Positions 6,873 through 15,381 of a DNA stretch of 36,505 nt are shown here, piece by piece (positions within the stretch are counted from its first letter, which is position 1; each line of letters opens with the position of its first letter). Origin of the DNA: Ignavibacteriae bacterium HGW-Ignavibacteriae-1 (GTDB taxonomy: Bacteria > Bacteroidota > Ignavibacteria > Kapaibacteriales > UBA2268); NCBI GenBank assembly GCA_002839825.1, contig PGYU01000026.1, positions 1 through 36,505 of the forward strand, read 5' to 3'. Under the pieces are notes generated by a model. That model worked only from the letters and a program-made list of their open reading frames with translations. It searched no databases and had not been told where the DNA came from. Position numbers and translations under genes: made by a program.

Positions 6873-8144
6873 ATGATGACTATTTTAAAAATTAAGTATA
6901 TAGTATTGGTATGCCTTTTCATGCTGCCGGCTTTGATGAAGGCTGACAAATTAATGATTCCGATGGATTTGGCTCAAACCGACCATCTCAAATCTTATGG
7001 TGTTACTTTTTGGATACTCGAAAATGGCGGAACCGCCGATTGGCTTCTGAACTATCGTGGTGGGTCATTCTTAGTGGACTATACTGATTTGTTTGTTGCG
7101 GAATGCCGAATTCGCGGTGTGTCATTTGAAAGGCTTAGCGAATCTCAAGCTCAATCTATTATCGAAGAAGTCAGCCAAGAAAATGTGAATATGGAAGTTG
7201 TCAAACTCGAAAAGCCTCCGAAGATTGCCGTATATGCACCTCCCGGAGCTCAACCTTGGGACGATGCAGTACGCATTGCACTTGAATATGCCGAAGTTAA
7301 GCACGACCTGATTTGGGATGAAGACGTAATGGGCGACAAGCTCAAGGAATACGATTGGCTTCATCTTCATCACGAAGATTTTACAGGGCAGCACGGCAAA
7401 TTCTGGGTAGCATATAGGAACACGCCTTGGTATATTCAGCAAGTCGCTTTGAATGAAAGTATGGCAAAGAAACTTGGCTTTCCTGATGTTTGTGAACTCA
7501 AAAAAGTTATTGCAAAACGGATTCGCGAATATGTTGCTTCCGGCGGATTTTTATTTGCCATGTGTACAGCAACTGATTCTTATGATATAGCCTTGTCTGT
7601 GGAGCATGTGGATATGTGCGATGTTATGTTTGACGGAACACCTCACGACCATGGTGCTAATTCCAAATTGAATTATGATGAGACATTTGCATTTGAGAAT
7701 TTCCGTCTAATTTTAGACCCGATGGAAGTTGAATTTTCCGACATTGATGTTGGACATCACAATGTTAACAATCCCGATGCGGATTGGTTCACCATATTCG
7801 ATTTTTCGGCTAAATATGACCCGGTTCCATCAATGTTGACACAAAATCACGTGAACGTTATCAAAGGTTTCATGGGGCAAACGACATCATTCAACAAGGA
7901 CTTGCTCAAAAATACGGTAACGATTTTAGCGATGAAAGAAGGCACGAACGAGGTCAAATACATTCACGGAAATGTAGGCAGAGGTACTTATACTTGGCTT
8001 GGCGGTCACGACCCCGAGGATTTCGTGCATAGAGTAGGCGACCCGCCGACGGATTTGAATTTGTTCAAAAATTCTCCCGGTTACAGGCTTATTCTGAACA
8101 ATATTTTGTTCCCGGCTGCAAAGAAGAAAAAACAGAAAACTTAA
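6873..8144 (+). CDS. Conserved exported protein, ThuA/amidotransferase-like fold (often labelled asparagine synthetase B)
   Basis: Function unknown. Residues 1-24 are a signal peptide (MMTILKIKYIVLVCLFMLPALMKA), so the protein is exported. The opening KLMIPMDLAQTDHLKSYGVTF and the blocks YDWLHLHHEDFTGQ, FAMCTATDSYDIAL and GRGTYTWLGGHDPEDF match, from memory, a ~420-residue Bacteroidota family. Databases commonly name that family asparagine synthetase B. That name looks wrong: there is no N-terminal Cys for an Ntn glutaminase and no ATP-pyrophosphatase SGGxDS loop. The layout (APPGAQPWDDAVRIAL followed by a search for a bound partner, then FAMC) is more like ThuA/class I amidotransferase-like proteins. 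The ATG at 6873 has a second ATG directly after it. The lysine-rich tail is unusual for an exported protein. It stands alone, 69 bases before the next gene. Confidence 0.7.
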   Translation: MMTILKIKYIVLVCLFMLPALMKADKLMIPMDLAQTDHLKSYGVTFWILENGGTADWLLNYRGGSFLVDYTDLFVAECRIRGVSFERLSESQAQSIIEEVSQENVNMEVVKLEKPPKIAVYAPPGAQPWDDAVRIALEYAEVKHDLIWDEDVMGDKLKEYDWLHLHHEDFTGQHGKFWVAYRNTPWYIQQVALNESMAKKLGFPDVCELKKVIAKRIREYVASGGFLFAMCTATDSYDIALSVEHVDMCDVMFDGTPHDHGANSKLNYDETFAFENFRLILDPMEVEFSDIDVGHHNVNNPDADWFTIFDFSAKYDPVPSMLTQNHVNVIKGFMGQTTSFNKDLLKNTVTILAMKEGTNEVKYIHGNVGRGTYTWLGGHDPEDFVHRVGDPPTDLNLFKNSPGYRLILNNILFPAAKKKKQKT

Positions 8145-8179
8145 ATCTTGAAATATAGTGAAATGTATTTGTATATATT

Positions 8180-8187
8180 TATATTTG
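8180..8187 (+). promoter_or_regulatory. Possible -7 promoter element TATATTTG
   Basis: Exact match to the Bacteroidota TAnnTTTG -7 consensus, 26 bases before the ATG at 8214. No TTG lies at the expected -33 spacing, so only half the promoter is visible. Confidence 0.35.
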
Positions 8188-8213
8188 TAAATTATTAATT
8201 TAAACGGTAAAAA

Positions 8214-9032
8214 ATGTATCGGATATTAGCGACATTTTTAATTATTTTGGCATCAATAATACTTTCGCCACCAAATTCGGAGGCGCAGATATCTGTCGAG
8301 TTGCGGGACACGAGCATAGCACGTGGTTCTTTAAACGTTATACCGGTTTATGGAGATATACCGGATTCAGGCGGCGATTTACAGATTACTGTTCGATTCA
8401 ATGCCTACGTGATTGACATCAAGAGAATTATCACAGATGCGAGCACCGGTCTGATTGCACATGGTTTTTCGGTTGAATTGAAAGATCTTGAGTCTTCGTT
8501 ACTTGTAGTAAGTTCCGATAATTATAAAACGCCACCCTCAGACGTGCTGTTCTATATGGAAGTGGAAGGTTTGGCTGGTCCTGATACCTCAACAATGGTC
8601 GTTCCTCTTTCAATAAAAATTGGTGGTGTCGAACAAGAAGGGGCTGTTTTGGATTCAGGCACAATTTCCGTTCAATCTATTCCGGTACGACCTAAATTGA
8701 CGGAGGGTTTAGGGCTTAACTTTCCGAATCCTTTCAATCTATACACTGAGATATTTTTCAGTGTTGACAGCGATAGCAAGGTCAGTTTCAAAATTTTCTC
8801 GCTCAATGGGAGAAATGTTTTCAGTCCGGAAATTAATGAAAACTCGTTTGTAACTGAAATTTATGATGATTCGGGCAATGAGATTGCCAATTACCTCGAG
8901 CATACCTTTGCAGCCGGACGATATAGAATGAGACTTACACCTGCTTCTTGGCAGATTTCCGCAGGTGCGTATTACTTAGTAATGGCAGTGCAAGACCAAG
9001 TCTATAAAACTAATTTCATATACTACAAGTAA
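8214..9032 (+). CDS. Secreted cohesin-like protein with T9SS-type C-terminal domain
   Basis: Exported protein, likely surface-bound; role unknown. The signal peptide is MYRILATFLIILASIILSPPNSEA. Residues about 27-155 resemble the cohesin/dockerin-partner beta-sandwich: a strand opening ISVELRDTSIARGS, then GGDLQITVRFNAYVIDIKRI, then a closing SIKIGGVEQEG. The last ~100 residues form a T9SS/FlgD-like sorting domain with the signature LNFPNPFN, then FKIFSLNGRNVF and GAYYLVMAVQ. It ends in TNFIYYK rather than the FVKM seen in the first three cargo genes, and it has no palindromic inserts. It is followed with no gap by the next gene, whose ATG starts right after this stop, so the two are almost certainly co-transcribed and translationally coupled. 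Confidence 0.75.
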   Translation: MYRILATFLIILASIILSPPNSEAQISVELRDTSIARGSLNVIPVYGDIPDSGGDLQITVRFNAYVIDIKRIITDASTGLIAHGFSVELKDLESSLLVVSSDNYKTPPSDVLFYMEVEGLAGPDTSTMVVPLSIKIGGVEQEGAVLDSGTISVQSIPVRPKLTEGLGLNFPNPFNLYTEIFFSVDSDSKVSFKIFSLNGRNVFSPEINENSFVTEIYDDSGNEIANYLEHTFAAGRYRMRLTPASWQISAGAYYLVMAVQDQVYKTNFIYYK

Positions 9033-11447
9033 ATGAGAGAAAAATTGAAAACAAAAATTATACTTATTTTAATGCTGGTTACAGTCGGATTTTCAAATTT
9101 ATCAGCACAAGACGAAATTGACCCAACATTGGCATTGATTGCCAAAAAGCCAATCGGTACGGAATTCTGGCTTTGTTTTATGACAAATTTCAAAGAAGAG
9201 CCGGGCAATGTCAAAAATGCGCTTTTACTCGAGCTTTTTATTACAGGCGACCACGATGCCACAGTCAGTATTACTATACCCTCAATCAACTATAATCAAA
9301 CAATGTTTGTTCCGGCGGGGACAGTCAGAAGTATCGTAGTTGACCCAATGGCTCAAATCCGAAGTTATGAAATTGTCGAAAGAGGCTTAGGCGTCAACGT
9401 AATGTCCGACCAACCAATTTCTGTTTATGGATTGAACCGCCGCCACCAAACTACAGACACTTATCTTGGGCTTCCGGTAAATGTGCTTGGCACCGAATAC
9501 CGCGTAATGTGCTATCATGTGGCTGAAAAACTATCTCCGATATTTGCAATTGTAGCTACCGAAAATAACACTATCGTAGAAATAACACCTTCGACAATCA
9601 CTTATACAGGCAAGCCTCGTAGCGAAAAATATACTATCACTTTAAATAAAGGTGATGCTTATCAAGTTGGGGCAGAGACCGAATCTCGAATACTGCGGAA
9701 GTTCAACATTCGTGATATTGAAGTTGATTTGACAGGTTCATTGATTAAGTCGAACAAAAAAATCGCCGTTTTTAGTGGGCACGAATGTACTTACATACCC
9801 GTTGGTCCGCCACGTATCAAGGCGTGCAATCACTTAGTCGAGCAAATTCCTCCGGTGAATTCGTGGGGGAAGCATTTTTATATAGGCAGGCTAAAGGGCA
9901 GGTCTTTTTACACTTATCGCGTATTGGCGCATGAGACAAACACGAAAGTTTTTGAAAATTCAAAATTGATTGCCACTTTGAAACCGGGGCAATTTATTGA
10001 AAAAAATTCCAACCAAGATTTGCAAGTAACGGCAGATAAACCGGTCTTAGTATCACAATATTCGCAAGGGTATGAAAATGGTGACCAAATCGGTGACCCG
10101 ATGATGCTTTTGATTAGTCCCACGCAACAATTTTTGAACGAATATAGATTTGCAACGCCAATCAATGGCAGTTGGAATCACCATATTAATGTTGTAGTGC
10201 CGACAAATGCAATTTCGACAATGGAACTAAATGATAGAAAAATGGACGTAAAAGATTTCACTCAACTTGGTATGACAAGGTATTCAATCGCATTCATAGA
10301 TGTACCTTTCGGAACGCATTATATACGAGGCAACGAACCATTTGGGATGTATTCCTATGGTTTTGGCTTTGGCGATATTGATGCTTATGATGCTTACGGA
10401 AATATGGGCGGTCAATCTTTCCTTGAGTACGTCCCCAAAAAAGACACGATTCCACCTATGGCAGTAATGACTGAAGTTGATGGAAATGTAGTTATAATCG
10501 TCCGAGATGACAGAGTTGACGACCTTGGTTTGAGCAAAATATCCGTTGTTGACAGCATGGGAATAAGCGCAACGATTCCCCGAATTGCCGATGGTATGCC
10601 TCAAGCCCAATTTTCTGTCAAAGTAGAGAACCCAACTTACGAAGGCTCGCTTGTATTGGAATTGATGGATGTCGGTCAAAATATATCCCTTTATACTCTA
10701 TGCTACTCGTACGAACCGAGCACAGGAGGCATGGGATATTCATTAATTGAAGGAATCAGCAAAACATGTATTTCCAATCCCGGTTATACAATAGGTGTTT
10801 TTGGGCAATATTCGCTTTCAACACATTCAGCAAACTTTGATAGAACAGGCGACCTCAGTTTTCCGGGCAAATTTTCCTCAGCAGCAGGAAGTGGCGGTTG
10901 GTTTGGGATTTATGCGTCAACTCGCTTATTACCAAAGATGAATATTGCAGCTACATTAGCATTGGAAAGTATCGGCGGAGAATTGAATGCCCCCGATAGT
11001 ATTTTATCGAGTCGTCGTGACCCCGTATCAGGTCTACTTCTGCCTTTCCAAGAATCGCATCTTATAAATCTCGATAATTTGTATGCAAATCTTTCAATCG
11101 GTGTTGAATATTTTATAAATCGTTTGATGTATTTGAACGGTGGAATAAATTTTGGGATGGCACTCAGCAAATCAGCCGAAATCCGCAAGAGAATCAACAT
11201 ACCCGATAATTACGTTTACGAGAATGGTTCGCAATATTTGCCACTCAATGTGGACGAACTCGAATCTCTCAATAGCTTCAGACTGGGCTTTTATGTAGGA
11301 ATCGGAGCTAGCGTTCCCATTTATGACCGATTTTCCGGTTTCTTCGAATCAAGCATGAATTTCTCACCATTTGATATGGCTGAAGATACAGATTGGCAAG
11401 TTCAGATGTTGAAAATCAGGCTTGGTGCCAAATATTTGTTAAAGTAA
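9033..11447 (+). CDS. IgGFc-binding-domain protein fused to a C-terminal outer-membrane beta-barrel
   Basis: Exported, probably outer-membrane-anchored protein. The signal peptide is MREKLKTKIILILMLVTVGFSNLSAQ. Residues about 35-475 match the IgGFc-binding N-terminal domain: GTEFWLCF, then PISVYGLNRRHQTTDTYLGL, then IAVFSGHECTYIP and VNSWGKHFYIG, ending GFGDIDAYDAYGNMGGQSF. The family name comes from mammalian proteins; in bacteria the ligand is unknown. A short beta-sandwich (about 480-580) follows. Residues about 590-804 then have alternating-hydrophobic strands with aromatic ends (GVFGQYSL, YLNGGINFGMAL, FYVGIGASVP, LKIRLGAKYLLK), which suggests a small beta-barrel. So this copy seems to anchor itself instead of using a T9SS signal. 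A second IgGFc-binding protein starts at 33004. The stop is three bases before the ccmB start. Confidence 0.75.
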   Translation: MREKLKTKIILILMLVTVGFSNLSAQDEIDPTLALIAKKPIGTEFWLCFMTNFKEEPGNVKNALLLELFITGDHDATVSITIPSINYNQTMFVPAGTVRSIVVDPMAQIRSYEIVERGLGVNVMSDQPISVYGLNRRHQTTDTYLGLPVNVLGTEYRVMCYHVAEKLSPIFAIVATENNTIVEITPSTITYTGKPRSEKYTITLNKGDAYQVGAETESRILRKFNIRDIEVDLTGSLIKSNKKIAVFSGHECTYIPVGPPRIKACNHLVEQIPPVNSWGKHFYIGRLKGRSFYTYRVLAHETNTKVFENSKLIATLKPGQFIEKNSNQDLQVTADKPVLVSQYSQGYENGDQIGDPMMLLISPTQQFLNEYRFATPINGSWNHHINVVVPTNAISTMELNDRKMDVKDFTQLGMTRYSIAFIDVPFGTHYIRGNEPFGMYSYGFGFGDIDAYDAYGNMGGQSFLEYVPKKDTIPPMAVMTEVDGNVVIIVRDDRVDDLGLSKISVVDSMGISATIPRIADGMPQAQFSVKVENPTYEGSLVLELMDVGQNISLYTLCYSYEPSTGGMGYSLIEGISKTCISNPGYTIGVFGQYSLSTHSANFDRTGDLSFPGKFSSAAGSGGWFGIYASTRLLPKMNIAATLALESIGGELNAPDSILSSRRDPVSGLLLPFQESHLINLDNLYANLSIGVEYFINRLMYLNGGINFGMALSKSAEIRKRINIPDNYVYENGSQYLPLNVDELESLNSFRLGFYVGIGASVPIYDRFSGFFESSMNFSPFDMAEDTDWQVQMLKIRLGAKYLLK

Positions 11448-11450
11448 GTC

Positions 11451-12125
11451 ATGAGCGTTAACTATCTCAGAATCTCAGCAGTTCTAGTTAAAGAACTAAA
11501 AAGCGAATTTCGTACTCGATATGCAATTTCCGCAGTATTGCTTTTTGTACTGACTACAATCACAATGATTATGTTTGCAACAGCAGGTGAAACGATTACT
11601 CCGATGATTGCAGCAGGGATTTTGTGGGTAATTATGTTTTTCGCTTCCATGACAGGGCTATCGAAAGTGTTCGTGAGCGAAGAAGAGCGTGGCACTTACA
11701 TTTTGCTTCAACTAAGTTCCACACCATACGCAATCTATTTCGGGAAGCTATTGTTCAATATTTTATTGAGCGCTTCGCTTAATTTCTTCGCCGTTTTATT
11801 GTTTTTCCTGTTCCTGGGCGATATCGAGGTTAAAAATTTAACGCTTTTTACTGCTACTATCGTCGTTGGTAGTATTGCAGTGGCATCTGCTACTACAATA
11901 ATATCGGCATTGATAGCCAAAGCAAACAGCAAAAACGCACTATTTCCGGTGCTATCATTCCCGATTTTGCTCCCGATTATAATTCTGGGAGTAGGATTGA
12001 CAAAGATGTCTTTCGAGGGTGTAGCTTTTGCAGATGCGATGAAAGATTTGCAAATGATAATAGCATATAGCGGATTGATGATTGTAACATCATTTTTCTT
12101 GTTCGATTTCGTCAATAAAGATTAA
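11451..12125 (+). CDS. ccmB: CcmB-type ABC transporter permease (haem exporter family)
   Basis: In cytochrome c maturation system I, CcmB is the inner-membrane permease that works with the CcmA ATPase and CcmC. At 224 residues the length is normal for CcmB. The opening VKELKSEFRTRYAISAVLLF, a conserved SEEERGTYILLQLS loop after the second membrane segment, and FPVLSFPILLPIII fit the family. About six hydrophobic segments are visible, near residues 22-42, 50-72, 95-120, 128-152, 160-182 and 200-218. The oddity is context: no ccmA, ccmC or other cytochrome genes are in view. Instead it is coupled to the IgGFc/barrel gene, whose stop is three bases upstream. CcmB-like permeases with other substrates remain possible. 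Confidence 0.8.
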   Translation: MSVNYLRISAVLVKELKSEFRTRYAISAVLLFVLTTITMIMFATAGETITPMIAAGILWVIMFFASMTGLSKVFVSEEERGTYILLQLSSTPYAIYFGKLLFNILLSASLNFFAVLLFFLFLGDIEVKNLTLFTATIVVGSIAVASATTIISALIAKANSKNALFPVLSFPILLPIIILGVGLTKMSFEGVAFADAMKDLQMIIAYSGLMIVTSFFLFDFVNKD

Positions 12126-12153
12126 TTTCATGTTAATGTCAACTCAAATTTCA

Positions 12154-12180
12154 TTGTGACATCAGCATTTCATATATTTG
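12154..12180 (+). promoter_or_regulatory. Likely promoter of the thrS operon (TTG-N16-TATATTTG)
   Basis: TTG at 12154-12156 and TATATTTG at 12173-12180 match the Bacteroidota -33/-7 pattern (TTG, TAnnTTTG). The 16-base spacing is at the short end of that usually described. The -7 box ends 34 bases before the thrS ATG. It is the best two-part promoter seen in the window. Confidence 0.5.
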
Positions 12181-12214
12181 TATGATATAAAATTTTAAAC
12201 TAAGGTATTTATTT

Positions 12215-14137
12215 ATGGTTAAGATAACATTTCCGGACGGCAATGTACGAGAATATTCGGATGGAATAAGCGGATTAGAAATCGCGAAATCCATTTCCGA
12301 AGGATTAGCGCGTAATGCAGTCGGAGTAGTCGTAAATGGTGAGTATTATGAATTGAATCGCCCGATTGAATCTAATGCAACATTGAAAATTGCAACTTTC
12401 GACGACGATGACGGCAAGCAAATGTATTGGCACTCATCAGCCCACTTAATGGCTGAAGCAATTCAAGAGTTATATCCGGGTACAAAATTTGGCATTGGTC
12501 CTTCAATCGAAAGCGGTTTTTATTACGATGTTTTGCCGCCTGAAGGAGTAAAACTTTCAACGGAAAACTTGCCCGAAATCGAAGCTAAAATGCGCGAATT
12601 ATCCAAGAAAGCGTCAACATACGAGATGTACGAATCAACTTGGGATGATGCCTATCAATTTTACGCAAATGCCGGCAATGAGTTCAAACTTGATTTACTC
12701 GATGGTCTGAAAGATCAGCGCATCACATTTTGCAAACAAGGCAACTTTACCGACCTTTGCCGTGGCGGACATATTCCATCAACGGCATACATCAAATCTG
12801 TCAAATTGCTTTCAGTAGCTGGTGCTTATTGGCGTGGCGATTCGACCAAAACTATGATGACACGCATTTATGGGATAACATTTCCGAAGCAAAAACTTTT
12901 AGATGAATTCATCCAACTTCGCGAAGAAGCCGAAAAACGCGACCATCGTAGGCTTGGCAGAGAGCTTGAACTCTTCATGATATCACCCGAAATTGGTGGT
13001 GGACTTCCCGTTTGGCTGCCAAATGGTGCTTTCATTCGTCGCAAGCTCGAAGCATTCATAAAAGAAGAACTCGTCAAACGCGGATATGTAGAGGTAATCA
13101 CTCCACACATCGGCAATTTGAATTTATACAAGACTTCGGGGCATTACCCATATTATAAAGATTCACAATTTGCACCAATCATTGTCGAAGAGGAGGAATA
13201 CCTTCTCAAACCGATGAATTGTCCGCATCATCACCAGATTTATGCTCTAAAGCCTCGTTCATATCGCGATTTGCCATTGCGATTAGCCGAATTCGGCACG
13301 GTTTACCGATACGAACAATCGGGCGAATTAAGCGGATTATCTAGAGTTCGCGGATTCACTCAAGACGATGCTCACATTTATTGCACTGATGACCAGCTGA
13401 AAGACGAATTGATTAATGCAATCGAATTGACTCAACTTGTATTCAAAACTTTTGATATGAAAGTATCTACAAGGCTTTCTTTCCGCGATGACGATGCCTC
13501 AAAATATGCAGGCGACCTTGATATGTGGGAAAAAGCAGAGCGCGAAATCAAAGAAGTCGCTGATATGATGAACCTCGATTATTTCATCGGATTGGGCGAA
13601 GCATCATTTTACGGACCAAAAGTTGACTTCATCGTTCGTGATGCAATTGGTAGAAAGTGGCAACTCGGCACAGTCCAAGTTGACTATGTAATGCCTGAAA
13701 GGTTCGGACTTGAATACACCGGTGCAGACAACCAAAAACATCGTCCGGTAATTATTCATAGAGCGCCCTTCGGCTCGATGGAGCGTTTTATGTCAATTTT
13801 GATAGAGCATTATGCGGGTAATTTCCCATTCTGGTTAGCTCCACTGCAGATTTCGGTACTACCGATTAGCCAAAATCAAAATGACTATGCTCAATCTTTA
13901 GTAGATTACTTCAAAGAATTGGGCTTCAGAGCGGAACCCGATTTCCGTTCCGAAAAGGTAAATCGCAAAATTGCCGAATCCGAACAAAAGAAAATTCCAT
14001 TTGCAATCGTAGTCGGTCAAAAAGAAGAGGACAGCAAAACAATCTCGTTAAGAGAGCACGGCAAAGGCGACTTAGGAACAAAAACGCTTGACGAAGCCGC
14101 TCATTTGTTTACGACTTTGAATTTGCCCGGAGCATGA
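12215..14137 (+). CDS. thrS: Threonyl-tRNA synthetase
   Basis: Charges tRNA-Thr with threonine and edits mischarged serine; cytoplasmic. The 640-residue protein has the full bacterial layout. An N-terminal TGS domain covers about 1-62. The editing domain carries HSSAH (His73, His77) and CRGGH (Cys182, His186), the same numbering as the known E. coli editing residues. The class II core and a C-terminal anticodon-binding domain (about 540-635) complete it. Zinc ligands are visible as Cys336 in MNCPHHH, His387 in DDAHIYC and His515 in IIHRAPFGS. Motif 2 is RLAEFGTVYRYEQSG and motif 3 lies in APFGSMERFMSILIEHY. It opens a coupled run: its stop overlaps the next start. No T-box leader is seen in the 89 bases upstream. 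Confidence 0.98.
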   Translation: MVKITFPDGNVREYSDGISGLEIAKSISEGLARNAVGVVVNGEYYELNRPIESNATLKIATFDDDDGKQMYWHSSAHLMAEAIQELYPGTKFGIGPSIESGFYYDVLPPEGVKLSTENLPEIEAKMRELSKKASTYEMYESTWDDAYQFYANAGNEFKLDLLDGLKDQRITFCKQGNFTDLCRGGHIPSTAYIKSVKLLSVAGAYWRGDSTKTMMTRIYGITFPKQKLLDEFIQLREEAEKRDHRRLGRELELFMISPEIGGGLPVWLPNGAFIRRKLEAFIKEELVKRGYVEVITPHIGNLNLYKTSGHYPYYKDSQFAPIIVEEEEYLLKPMNCPHHHQIYALKPRSYRDLPLRLAEFGTVYRYEQSGELSGLSRVRGFTQDDAHIYCTDDQLKDELINAIELTQLVFKTFDMKVSTRLSFRDDDASKYAGDLDMWEKAEREIKEVADMMNLDYFIGLGEASFYGPKVDFIVRDAIGRKWQLGTVQVDYVMPERFGLEYTGADNQKHRPVIIHRAPFGSMERFMSILIEHYAGNFPFWLAPLQISVLPISQNQNDYAQSLVDYFKELGFRAEPDFRSEKVNRKIAESEQKKIPFAIVVGQKEEDSKTISLREHGKGDLGTKTLDEAAHLFTTLNLPGA

Positions 14138-15372
14138 TGAAGCATTTTAACATAGACATAGCACGGAGGGCAAGTAAAATTGCTCTCTTTGTTTTTGTTT
14201 TTTTCGCGGTATATAATTCATCTTTATCGCAAAATCAGCCGACAACGATACTTGTTTCGCTCGATGGATTCAGATGGGATTATTTGCAACGAAGCGAAAG
14301 TGCATACTTGAATTCCATTGCCGATGAAGGCGTTAGAGCTTTGTCGCTCAAATCAGTCTTCCCAACTTCAACTTTTCCGTGCCACTATTCGATAATCACG
14401 GGTCGCCACCCTGATAACCACGGAATTATTGCGAATTCTTTCCATGATTTATTTTCAGGCGAAAAATTCTCAATCGGTGCCGCTACAATGTACGAAAGTA
14501 AGTGGTGGAGAGGCGAAGCATTCTGGGAAACGGCAAAGTTAAATGGCATCAGATCTGCTACATATTTTTGGCCCGGCTCGGAAATCAGCGATGCGGAAAG
14601 ACGCCCGGACTTTTACGAAAAATACGAGCATACTCGCCCATATGAAATTAGGGTAGAGGGCGTTTTGCGATGGTTGACGCTGCCGGAAAACATTCGCCCA
14701 AAATTCATTACACTATATTTTGATGCAACTGATTCTCGCGCTCATTCGCACGGAATTGATTCTCCCGAATTAAATGCTGCTATTGGATTGCTTGACAGCA
14801 CAATCCGAAATCTCGACCTTGGGCTCGAAAAGCTCGGACTGAAAGATAGCGTAAATTTGATTATTGTGTCCGACCACGGAATGACAAAAATTGATTCAAC
14901 TCGTATCATTAATCTTCGCGAATTCATTCCCGATGACGACGTATATATAAACGCACACGGTCCATTTGCATTAGTTCAAGCTCCGAAATATAAAATGGGA
15001 ACGATTTTCACCCTTTTGCAACAAAAAGAAAATGGGTATAAAAGCTATTTGCGAAGCGAAATGCCCGAAAATTACAAATATTTTTCAAATCCTTTGTTGA
15101 CTGATATTATTTTAGTAGCTGATATAGGTTGGCTCTTGCAAACCGATTATAACTGGTCAGGCACATATTTGGCTACTCACGGATATGATAACAGCCATAT
15201 GGATATGCACGGGATTTTTATTGCACGCGGTCCATCGTTCAAATCTTCATATAGGACAGGTACACTGAATTCAGTAGATATTTATCCTATGCTTTGCAAA
15301 ATTTTCGGCATCAGACCGGCTCCCGGAATTGATGGCAGATTGTCAGACATCCGACAAATAATAATCGAATAA
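14134..15372 (+). CDS. Exported type I phosphodiesterase/nucleotide pyrophosphatase (ENPP-like)
   Basis: Member of the alkaline-phosphatase superfamily that hydrolyses phosphodiester or pyrophosphate bonds of nucleotides or lipids; likely periplasmic. A signal peptide (about residues 1-32, SKIALFVFVFFAVYNSSLSQ) precedes the enzyme. The metal and nucleophile set is intact: SLDGFRWDYL (Asp), FPTSTFPCHYSIITGRHPDNHGI (catalytic Thr before FP), DSRAHSHGIDSP (Asp and His), IVSDHGMTKI (Asp-His) and HGYDNSHMDMHGIF (His). Its length of 412 is typical of bacterial ENPP-like enzymes. The start ATG overlaps the thrS stop (ATGATGA), so it is translationally coupled; a second ATG directly follows. Substrate specificity cannot be read from the sequence. 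Confidence 0.93.
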   Translation: MMKHFNIDIARRASKIALFVFVFFAVYNSSLSQNQPTTILVSLDGFRWDYLQRSESAYLNSIADEGVRALSLKSVFPTSTFPCHYSIITGRHPDNHGIIANSFHDLFSGEKFSIGAATMYESKWWRGEAFWETAKLNGIRSATYFWPGSEISDAERRPDFYEKYEHTRPYEIRVEGVLRWLTLPENIRPKFITLYFDATDSRAHSHGIDSPELNAAIGLLDSTIRNLDLGLEKLGLKDSVNLIIVSDHGMTKIDSTRIINLREFIPDDDVYINAHGPFALVQAPKYKMGTIFTLLQQKENGYKSYLRSEMPENYKYFSNPLLTDIILVADIGWLLQTDYNWSGTYLATHGYDNSHMDMHGIFIARGPSFKSSYRTGTLNSVDIYPMLCKIFGIRPAPGIDGRLSDIRQIIIE

Positions 15373-15381
15373 GCACAAATA

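Noticed and set aside
12126-12214. T-box or other riboswitch upstream of thrS
   Set aside because: The leader is only 89 bases, shows no stem set or T-box-like sequence, and is better explained by a simple promoter.
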